Assembly (NCBI GenBank): GCA_040219735.1
Contig: JAVJRX010000012.1
Reading direction: 5' to 3' (one strand)
Length of the DNA: 64,000 bases
Origin: Coleofasciculus sp040219735
GTDB lineage: Bacteria; Cyanobacteriota; Cyanobacteriia; Cyanobacteriales; Coleofasciculaceae
Shown here: one piece after another, positions 57,096-64,000 of the stretch
Numbering within the stretch: the stretch's first letter is position 1
How the letters are laid out: each line of letters starts with the position of its first letter
The notes under the pieces: model-generated
What the model saw: the letters and a program-made list of their open reading frames with translations, nothing else
Databases searched by the model: none
Told to the model about the DNA's origin: nothing
Program-made: the position numbers and the translations under genes

Positions 57096-58490
57096 ATGTC
57101 AAAGTCATCATCCGTTAAGCCTCAAAGATTAACAACCAACGATTGGAGACTTAGACCTGGTTACTTGTGTGAAGGGGGATCTGATTTTGAATCAGTTCAC
57201 ATTTTGTTGGGTCGGTTTTTAGCGGATCGGCATTCAGAAGATCCCTTGCCTGACATATCCATGACGATGGAAAACGAAGGCTTTGAATGGGGCAAAGGAT
57301 TGCCGTTGGAAAAGGTGATTAATTCTCAGGATGATTTGGAATTCTTGATGAAGCACCCGAATTTATTCCGCAATGCGATCGCGGTTATCGAACCCTGGGA
57401 ACATGTCGGATGTAATCCAATGGGAGAAGAGGTGCGGGCTTCGCTGAATGTGGCGTATCTGGCGCAAAAAATCGCCGATTGTGATTCGATTCTGTTCCCG
57501 TTTTGGTCGTCGGGTGTGCTTGATCCAGAGTTAGTTGTGCCGATCATAACGTCAGGGTTAGCGGTGGTTGTGGAAGGTGGTAATCCGTCGGTACGCGATG
57601 CTAGCACCTTTGACGATGCCAAATGTTCCCTGGAGGAGCTTCATACATTCACAGATAAACTACTGCTGTCGCGATCGCCTACCAGTGCGCCAGCTTTATT
57701 TATCTGTTTGGGACATCAATTGGCGGCACAATCTCACATTCGTTTAATTAAACGAGCAGTGGATGAGGTATCCAGCCTAAAGTATCTGGCACGCGATCGC
57801 AATGGTAAAGCGCTAAAGACTTTGAAAAAAGTCTGCCAGCATATTCAACAGGTGGGTTGTACTCTATCAGTGAAGAAGAAAAACGGACACCTGATTGCGA
57901 AAAACTGGGATGATTCAGAATTTGCCGTCGGTCCCAATGAAAAGAAAGAGGTTGGCTATCGTCAGTTATGGCATTATCAATCTCCTGATAGCGACACATC
58001 GGATATTCCCGAAGACTTGATTATCGCTCATGAGGTAACGGCTGATGAATTTGAAGGGGTGATCGATACCTCCATTGAATATGAACATGAATTAAATATT
58101 TCCATGTTCCACTCCGATGAAGTGAATGAGGAAGCGATTTTATTTGCAAATTGGGCATATCGACTACTTCATGATGCGATTATTTCCCATCGGCATATTT
58201 TAGCCGGAAGTCCCTTCTCCTGGTTAATGCAGCTTCCTTTTGCGGTAGAAATTCTTTGTTCAACGGCTGACGAAACGGAAGTAGTGACAGAATGTTCAGC
58301 AACCTGTATTAACTACAAAGATTTCGAGAGCAAACTGATCCGTCGTTCGTTTACCTGTCAATTCCATCCAGAACTCCTCCAAGATCTACGGGATATTAGT
58401 CACAGTCATCCTCCGACTTATGATGAGTTAAAGCATGATGATGGCGCTCGTTTATTTGCCCGACTATTGTATTCTGGGATGCAGGAATAA
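57096..58490 (+). CDS. Class I glutamine amidotransferase-like protein, unfamiliar architecture
   Basis: 464 residues, soluble. A nucleophile-elbow-like ALFICLGHQLAAQ (Cys204) and QFHPEL (His424, Glu426) match the triad segments of class I glutamine amidotransferases (GICLGHQ, GVQFHPE), though the elbow Gly before Ile is Phe. The two parts are separated by 220 residues, far more than the roughly 90-100 usual. The N-terminal 200 residues contain FPFWSSGVLDPELVVPIITS and GGNPSVRDAS and match nothing I recognise. It may be a stand-alone amidase or amidotransferase for an unknown acceptor. The start has AAGGAG upstream. Inverted repeat copies flank the gene. Confidence 0.7.
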   Translation: MSKSSSVKPQRLTTNDWRLRPGYLCEGGSDFESVHILLGRFLADRHSEDPLPDISMTMENEGFEWGKGLPLEKVINSQDDLEFLMKHPNLFRNAIAVIEPWEHVGCNPMGEEVRASLNVAYLAQKIADCDSILFPFWSSGVLDPELVVPIITSGLAVVVEGGNPSVRDASTFDDAKCSLEELHTFTDKLLLSRSPTSAPALFICLGHQLAAQSHIRLIKRAVDEVSSLKYLARDRNGKALKTLKKVCQHIQQVGCTLSVKKKNGHLIAKNWDDSEFAVGPNEKKEVGYRQLWHYQSPDSDTSDIPEDLIIAHEVTADEFEGVIDTSIEYEHELNISMFHSDEVNEEAILFANWAYRLLHDAIISHRHILAGSPFSWLMQLPFAVEILCSTADETEVVTECSATCINYKDFESKLIRRSFTCQFHPELLQDLRDISHSHPPTYDELKHDDGARLFARLLYSGMQE

Positions 58491-58685
58491 GGGCATGATG
58501 AAGGGAATCTGGGGGAGCTTCCCTAAAATTATGACCCGACGAGCGCGATCGCGCCTTCTGTGACGCTTGTCGCCAAAATCCTTGTCTTGACTTGATCCTA
58601 GGCTCAGGTAAGTTGTTTGCGATCGCGTGGCGGACATCATAATTAATCCTGGTTGCCCTAATTTTCTCTCATCACAATGAATTAG

Positions 58686-58814
58686 TCCTACCCTTGCTAA
58701 GGGGGGAAATGTTCCCTCCCCTTGATAAGGGGAGGGTTAGGGTGGGGTTAGCATCAAGGTATTGCTTTCGTTTTAAGCTTAAGTTGACACCAATGCACGT
58801 CTGTACGCCCCTAC
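58686..58814. repeat. Partial inverted copy of the MITE-like element
   Basis: From TGTTCCCTCCCCTT to GTACGCCCCTACT it is the near-exact reverse complement of the left 100 bases of the element at 56320-56574, including GCTTTCGTTTTAAGCTTAAG. Together the two bracket the amidotransferase-like gene as 2.4-kb-spaced inverted repeats. Confidence 0.75.
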
Positions 58815-58886
58815 TATGAATCGTGAAAGGTTACATGATGATTACCCTTTTGTCATGAGCAACCCTTCCTCTTCTGCAAATTCGTA

Positions 58887-59453
58887 TTACTCGACTCCCA
58901 ATTCAGGAGCAGTTTCTGATTCAAAATCGGACTCTTCGCCTCGAAGTTCGTTATCAGTCTCTTCAAAATCGGCCTCTCCACCTCGAAGTTCGTTATCAGT
59001 CTCTTCAAAACCGGATTCTCCGCCTTGAAGTTCGTTGCCAATTTCCGATTCAAAATCAGTCATAGCATCCCAGGTTTGATTTCCGATGATGCCATCTCCA
59101 AATAAGCCCTGATCCTCTTGGAATGTTCTAACGGCTTCACGAGTTTCTGGACCATAAACGCCGTCAACTTGACCATTTACGGGTGCGCCAGCTAAGCCTA
59201 TAGAGGCTAGAGAAATTACAGACACCACACCGAGAGATGCAAAACTGGAATGGCGCAAGCGTTGTAAGCTTTCTGGAGTTGCCATGGAACCCAGACTCAG
59301 CACTTGATCCGGACTGAGTGATTGGGTGGAATAATGGGCAAATAGTCGGCAAGGATCATCATAGAGGGGATGAAATATCGTCGCCGTTCCAGAGGCTGAG
59401 GTTGCGGCTTGAATTCGCTTTTGAGCTAAGTCTTGCCAAAGATTTTCGGGCAT
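58887..59453 (-). CDS. Peptidoglycan-binding-domain protein with acidic C-terminal repeats
   Basis: 188 residues. The N-terminal 60 residues are soluble and helical (MPENLWQDLAQKRIQAATSA). A weak hydrophobic stretch (SLGVVSVISLASIGLAGAPV) precedes a PG_binding_1-like motif, NGQVDGVYGPETREAVRTFQ then EDQGLFGDGIIGNQTWDAM (about 92-130). The last 50 residues are three acidic repeats of the type DNELRGGEADFEET. There is no classical signal peptide, so export is uncertain. It lies just downstream of the NRPS gene on the same strand, 45 bases apart. Confidence 0.75.
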   Translation of the reverse strand: MPENLWQDLAQKRIQAATSASGTATIFHPLYDDPCRLFAHYSTQSLSPDQVLSLGSMATPESLQRLRHSSFASLGVVSVISLASIGLAGAPVNGQVDGVYGPETREAVRTFQEDQGLFGDGIIGNQTWDAMTDFESEIGNELQGGESGFEETDNELRGGEADFEETDNELRGEESDFESETAPELGVE

Positions 59454-59498
59454 TCCCTTCTCAGACGTGGGAACGAGGAAGCAGAGGGAAACGAGAGA

Positions 59499-62400
59499 TT
59501 AGGTCAAGAAAGCAGCAAGACGTTCTGCCAAAACGCGCACATGAGGTTCCAGAATAAACGAATAGTGATGTCCTGGAACTGGAATCACGTCAATCTCTTT
59601 CGCATCTAAAATAGCAAACAATTCCACCCAAACTAATTGAGGATCAGGGGCGTGTAAATGCTTCTCCTGCGCCCGGAAAACGGTAACTTTTCCCGGATAA
59701 GGCTGACGTTTATAGGCATACGTGGCTTTTAGTGTTCCCACCAATACATCCAAAATTCGCCGATTTTGTTCCTGATTGCCTTCAGTGGGAAAAACTCCCA
59801 CCTGTTGCGCTTTAGCGAGAATGTAGTCGATTTGTTCGGGAACTGTTAATCCTTTTAATTCATCGGGGGAAACTAAATTATCTTGACCAAACATACCCCC
59901 AAACACACGGGAACAAACCCCCACTAAGTAATGATCATCAATCTTTTTTCCTTGATCCAGTATAATCGGTACCCAAGAGTCTAAAATAGCCAGCCGACTA
60001 ACCTCTTGACCCTGTTTCTGTAACTGCTGGGCAACCTCATAAGCCACCACTCCACCAAAAGACCAACCACCAATTTGATAGGGTCCTTCGGGTTGCACCT
60101 CTCGGATGGCTTTGACATAGAGATGTGCCATATCTTCAACCCGAGTTAATGCCTCTTCCCCCTGATTAAACCCTTGGGCTTGTAAACCATAAAAGGGTTG
60201 GTCTGTACCTAGATAATCCGATAACTTCAGATAACATAGTACATTTCCGCCGGCGGGATGGACACAGAAAAATGGGGGTTTGGTTCCCTGAGTCTGAATG
60301 GGTACGATTGGAGAATAGGACTGAACCTCGGAACGGCTGATAACATTAGCTAATTCGGCAATTGTGGGACTCATAAACAGAGTAGTTAATGGTAATGTTT
60401 TACCAAACTGTTGCTGAATTTTTCCCATTAATTTCAGGGCTAATAGGGAATGACCACCATGTTCAAAGAAGTTGTCATTGATGCCGATTTGGTCGATGTC
60501 CAGTAAGTCTGACCAAATTTTGGCTAATTGTTGTTCCTGATAATTCCGAGGGGCGATAAATGTCGTTTCTCCACCAAAACTGGCGGGGTCAGGTGCAGGA
60601 AAGGCGCGACGATTGACCTTACCATTTGGCGTTAGCGGTAAAGAGTCTAAGCTGACAAACGCAGCAGGAATCATGTAATCAGGTAGGGTTTCTTTGAGGA
60701 AGTTACGTAAGGTTCGGGGAGTGGGTTTTTCTTGAGTTGATACTAAATAGGCGACTAACTGTTTCCCCCCCGATTTCTCGTTTCTGGCAATGACGACGGC
60801 TTCCCGTATTTGCGGATGTTCGGTCAAGGCATTTTCAATTTCTCCGAGTTCGATACGGAAGCCACGAATTTTGACTTGATGGTCAATGCGGCGTAGGTAT
60901 TGAATTGTTCCATCGGGGCGATAGCGGGCTAAATCCCCCGTTTTATAGAGTTTTGACCCAATGCTAGGTGAATAGGGAACCGGGTTTGTCGAGGCGGGTT
61001 TGAATGAGTTTTGAAAAGGGTTGGGAATGAATTTTTCTTGGGTTAATTCGGGACGATTCAGATATCCTCTGGCGACTTGTACGCCGCCAATATGAATTTC
61101 ACCGGGAACGCCAATGGGAACCGGGTGTAAATAGGGATCAAGGATATAAATTTGGGTATTTGCCACCGGATGTCCTATGGGAACGATGCTTGAATTACTG
61201 TCTCGTTGACATTGCCAATAGGTGACATCAATAGCGGCTTCGGTGGGACCATATAAATTGTGGAGTTCACAGTCTAACCCAGAAAAGAACCGCTCTTGCA
61301 GGTCAAAGGGTAAGGCTTCGCCACTGCAAATCACTCGCTTCAGGGATTGACAACCGTTGACTTTGGGTTCTTCTAAGAAAAGTTGCAGCATTGAGGGGAC
61401 AAAGTGCAGTGTGGTAATCTGCTGCTGGGTGATTAGATTAACCAAATATAGACTATCTTGATGTCCCCCCGGTTTAGCCACAACTAAACAAGCCCCCGTC
61501 ATCAATGTCCAGAAGAATTCCCAGACGGAAACATCGAAACTAAAGGGAGTTTTTTGGAGGACAGAATCTTCGGGTGTCAGTTGATAGGTTTGTTGCATCC
61601 ATAGCAAACGGTTACAAATTCCCCGATGGGTGTTCATCGCCCCTTTGGGTTTACCTGTTGAACCGGAGGTGTAAATAACGTAAGCTAGGTTTTCTGGTTG
61701 AATCGTGCTATCAGGATTGTGGTTATTTTCTGCGGCAATATCTTCCCATTGGGTATCTAGGCAGATTATTTGGGCGGTGGATTTAGGTAAGTGCGGAACT
61801 AAGAGTTCTTGAGTGAGTAATACCGGGACTTGGGAATCTGCCAGCATGTAGGCAATACGGTCAACGGGATAACTCGGATCAATGGGAACATAAGCCCCTC
61901 CAGCTTTGAGAATTGCTAAGAGTCCCACAACCATTTCTAGGGAACGTTCGACACAAATCCCGACTAAAGATTCGGGTTTTACGCCTAATTTTTGCAGGTA
62001 ATGGGCGAGTTGATTGGCACGAGTATTTAACTCTCGATAGGTTAATTGTTCCGATTCAAAGATGACAGCAATAGCATCAGGAGTTTTCTCAACTTGGGCT
62101 TCAATGAAGTGGTGCAGACAGCGAGATAAATCATAATCGGTTTTGGTGGCATTCCAATCCTGTAAAATGTGCTGTCGTTCAGTGTCACTCAGCACCGGTA
62201 ATTGACCCACGGGTTGGTTGGGAGTGGTGATAATTGCGGTCAGTAAATTCTGGTAATGCTGGATAATCTGGGATATTGTATCAGCGTCGAATAAATCGCT
62301 GCTGTATTGAAGAGAAATCAGCAAGGAATCAGTTAATTCAATAATTTCTAGGCTGATGTCAAATTCGACGCTGTGCTGAGGGAGTTGAAAGTAGCTAAGT

Positions 62401-63548
62401 TTTAGTGTACCGCATTGAGTTAGCTGATTATTGCCCCTTGTCTCAAGTAATTGAGAAATTGTTGACGACAATGACTGCCAATTCTGAAACGTAAATGAGG
62501 CTTGGCAAATCGGGGAATGACTCAAGTTCGAGGCGGACGCTAATTCTTTGACTAATCGGGGAAAGGGATAGTCTTGATAATCCTTCGTTTCAGTCGCTGT
62601 CTGATGCACTTGTTGGAGAACTTCAGCGAAGATTTGATTGCCCGAAATTTCATCTCTGGTAACCGTTACGTTACTTAAATCACCAATGATTCTGGCAAAT
62701 TCCGGTTGAGTTCGGGGACTATTCGGCATGCCGACTAAAATATCAGATTCTCCGGTATAGCGGTAAAGCAATACTTTAAATGCCGTGAGAAGAAGCGTAT
62801 CCAGAGAAACCTTTGATTGCTGTGCTAGTTGGTTGAGATTTTGGGTTATGTTCTGATCAAGTTTCAATTGACAAGCGGAACCTTTATAGGTGCGTAATGG
62901 GGGACGAGTCGCACGTCCTGGTAAGTCTAATACAGGTAACTCTCCGGCTAATTTGTTGTGCCAATAGGTTTTAAGTTGTTCGGATTGGGAACTATTTAAG
63001 CAATTGGTTGTTAGCTGCGTCCAGTTGTTCTCAGACTGATGCAGCGGCGGCAATTCGGTATTGGGGTGAGTATAAAGAGTTATAAATTCATCAGTTAATA
63101 TAACTAAAGACTCTGCGTCACTGGCTATTTTATGAACTGTTATTAACAAAATATGGTCGGTTTGGGAACGACTCAATAGCCTAACCCGTAACCCTGAACT
63201 CTGTTCTAAGTTAAAGGGAACAGTTGCCATCCGTACCAGGGTTGTATTCAAATCCTGCCAACTTTGGTTAGAGACATCGATCGCGCAGAAATCGACCTTC
63301 GCTGTATCGCTGATTTCCTGAGTCAATTGACCGTCGCGATCGCGGAAGTTACTCCGTAAGCTGGGATGACGATCAATTAATCGTTGAAACGCCCTGACTA
63401 TGGCGTCTAGATCGACCGGAGATTGAATCCGCAAGCCGATGGATCGTTTATCATGAAGTCCCTGGGAAGCTAACTGATACAGAAACCAATGAGTCTGTTG
63501 AATGGGGGACAGGGGAAAGGATTGGCTTTTGCTGAGTAATTGAGTCAT
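59499..63548 (-). CDS. Single-module nonribosomal peptide synthetase, C-A-PCP-TE
   Basis: 1349 residues. The condensation domain (about 10-450) has HKIASDA (139-145) where HHxxxDG is expected, so Lys140 replaces the catalytic second His. The adenylation domain (about 470-985) has YTSGSTGKPKGAM (about 626-638), the FDVSVWEFFW pocket segment, HFVPSML and NLYGPTEAAIDVTYW; the pocket residues read like a serine code (D-V-W-H-x-S-L-I-D). The carrier domain has GGHSLLALK (about 1031). The C-terminal thioesterase (about 1095-1349) has GGWSFGGVVAYEVA with Ser near 1164 and a late GHHYSF. Domain order, length and the predicted serine resemble EntF. No siderophore genes lie nearby within the window. 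Confidence 0.93.
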   Translation of the reverse strand: MTQLLSKSQSFPLSPIQQTHWFLYQLASQGLHDKRSIGLRIQSPVDLDAIVRAFQRLIDRHPSLRSNFRDRDGQLTQEISDTAKVDFCAIDVSNQSWQDLNTTLVRMATVPFNLEQSSGLRVRLLSRSQTDHILLITVHKIASDAESLVILTDEFITLYTHPNTELPPLHQSENNWTQLTTNCLNSSQSEQLKTYWHNKLAGELPVLDLPGRATRPPLRTYKGSACQLKLDQNITQNLNQLAQQSKVSLDTLLLTAFKVLLYRYTGESDILVGMPNSPRTQPEFARIIGDLSNVTVTRDEISGNQIFAEVLQQVHQTATETKDYQDYPFPRLVKELASASNLSHSPICQASFTFQNWQSLSSTISQLLETRGNNQLTQCGTLKLSYFQLPQHSVEFDISLEIIELTDSLLISLQYSSDLFDADTISQIIQHYQNLLTAIITTPNQPVGQLPVLSDTERQHILQDWNATKTDYDLSRCLHHFIEAQVEKTPDAIAVIFESEQLTYRELNTRANQLAHYLQKLGVKPESLVGICVERSLEMVVGLLAILKAGGAYVPIDPSYPVDRIAYMLADSQVPVLLTQELLVPHLPKSTAQIICLDTQWEDIAAENNHNPDSTIQPENLAYVIYTSGSTGKPKGAMNTHRGICNRLLWMQQTYQLTPEDSVLQKTPFSFDVSVWEFFWTLMTGACLVVAKPGGHQDSLYLVNLITQQQITTLHFVPSMLQLFLEEPKVNGCQSLKRVICSGEALPFDLQERFFSGLDCELHNLYGPTEAAIDVTYWQCQRDSNSSIVPIGHPVANTQIYILDPYLHPVPIGVPGEIHIGGVQVARGYLNRPELTQEKFIPNPFQNSFKPASTNPVPYSPSIGSKLYKTGDLARYRPDGTIQYLRRIDHQVKIRGFRIELGEIENALTEHPQIREAVVIARNEKSGGKQLVAYLVSTQEKPTPRTLRNFLKETLPDYMIPAAFVSLDSLPLTPNGKVNRRAFPAPDPASFGGETTFIAPRNYQEQQLAKIWSDLLDIDQIGINDNFFEHGGHSLLALKLMGKIQQQFGKTLPLTTLFMSPTIAELANVISRSEVQSYSPIVPIQTQGTKPPFFCVHPAGGNVLCYLKLSDYLGTDQPFYGLQAQGFNQGEEALTRVEDMAHLYVKAIREVQPEGPYQIGGWSFGGVVAYEVAQQLQKQGQEVSRLAILDSWVPIILDQGKKIDDHYLVGVCSRVFGGMFGQDNLVSPDELKGLTVPEQIDYILAKAQQVGVFPTEGNQEQNRRILDVLVGTLKATYAYKRQPYPGKVTVFRAQEKHLHAPDPQLVWVELFAILDAKEIDVIPVPGHHYSFILEPHVRVLAERLAAFLT

Positions 63549-63768
63549 TTTTCTCGATTAACTAAAAGGAACAAGGAATAAATAAGGGATTATTTCACTG
63601 TATTTTGTTTAACATTTATTTGACTTTTCATGAGATTGGGATAACCTCTATCCATCCCCCCTTGCCCCCCTTTGAAAGGGGGGTAAGAGAGAGAAGGCTT
63701 TTAACTCCCCCCTTCTATAAAAAAAGTCTGGCGTTGATTTTTGCAGATGGCGTTAAAATCAGACATTT
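63549..63768. other. Spacer with GC-rich hairpin
   Basis: Holds a strong hairpin, CCCCCCTTT/AAAGGGGGG (63665-63682), of the kind repeated at 56456-56500. It could terminate the upstream symporter gene, although it lacks a T-run. Confidence 0.45.
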
Positions 63769-64000
63769 TTAAGCGGTTTTATGGGCGAGAAAAACTTGAG
63801 ATACTAAGTAGATGAGACCCCCCGCCGCCATACCCGGAAGCACCTCGTAAACCACACCGGATAAATTCAGTCCCAACTTCCAGAACAACGCCGCCGCAAT
63901 CCCCCCTAACATCATCGCGATCGCGACTGGCGTGGTTACCGATTTTTGCCAAACCCGTACTATCAGCAGTGGTCCCAAACTAGAGGCTAGAACTGACCAG
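63769..64000 (-). CDS. Sodium/proline-type symporter, 3' end only
   Basis: The frame is open from the window edge (WSVLASSLGPLLIVRVWQKS) to the stop at 63769, about 76 codons. Two membrane helices (VAIAMMLGGIAAALFW and VLPGMAAGGLIYLVSQVFL) match the C-terminal helices of sodium:solute symporters such as PutP. The rest of the gene is outside the window. Confidence 0.75.
   Translation of the reverse strand, partial: WSVLASSLGPLLIVRVWQKSVTTPVAIAMMLGGIAAALFWKLGLNLSGVVYEVLPGMAAGGLIYLVSQVFLAHKTA

Noticed and set aside
58816..59028. Ser-rich plus-strand ORF with repeated SSLSVSSK
   Set aside because: It is antisense to the acidic repeats of the peptidoglycan-binding protein; the repeat explains the open frame.

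Overview
The window looks like chromosomal DNA from a filamentous cyanobacterium, perhaps Coleofasciculus/Microcoleus-like. The octamer GCGATCGC (HIP1) recurs in genes, spacers and even a tRNA. There are PEP-CTERM, DUF3172, fused SelD and Uma2 genes, many short GC-rich palindromes between genes, and heptanucleotide tandem repeats. The genus is a guess; the phylum is well supported.

Layout. 0.1-4.5 kb: a same-strand set of a coiled-coil protein, a membrane protein with cytoplasmic, BON and OmpA parts, and a Rab-like GTPase, then mutL. 6.4-9.9 kb: a minus-strand accessory patch with Uma2, a DUF433/DUF5615 toxin-antitoxin pair, an AlbA_2-like protein and a DUF6883/DUF4926 pair. 10-20 kb: a transketolase/phosphoketolase-like enzyme, small membrane proteins, a 43-codon CHAT-derived ORF, fused SelD, a PEP-CTERM phytase-like protein and a HAD phosphatase. 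20-24.4 kb: a VWA protein and a caspase-like protein whose catalytic dyad looks lost. 25-33.5 kb: DMT transporter, orphan TRAP binding protein, DUF3172 protein, a P1B-like ATPase without the usual CPC motif, and a Feo iron-uptake operon with FeoB split in two and a candidate Fur box.

34-38.5 kb is a patch of membrane peptidases and small proteins with decayed genes between them. 38.7-47.3 kb is an eroded defence/toxin-antitoxin island. It has an intact-looking hsdR, an hsdM broken by an internal deletion, and an hsdS whose only trace is a C-terminal tail fused to a PIN toxin. Complete and decayed VapBC-type modules, two Uma2 genes and an integron-type integrase fragment lie around these, next to tRNA-Ala(CGC). 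47.5-52 kb holds a HAD hydrolase, an orphan TnpB, a methyltransferase and an HNH-like fragment.

52-56.3 kb carries the housekeeping purine genes purL and purF. 56.3-58.8 kb has a MITE-like element and an inverted partial copy flanking an unusual glutamine-amidotransferase-like gene. The right end has a peptidoglycan-binding-domain protein, a single-module EntF-like NRPS (C-A-PCP-TE) with a damaged condensation motif, and the 3' end of a sodium/proline-type symporter.

The strongest candidates for something new are the GTPase/OmpA/coiled-coil set, the inactive-looking caspase beside a VWA protein, the split FeoB, the PIN-HsdS fusion, the CHAT micro-ORF and the repeat-bounded amidotransferase-like gene. 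All functional statements come from reading the sequence; no database search was run.
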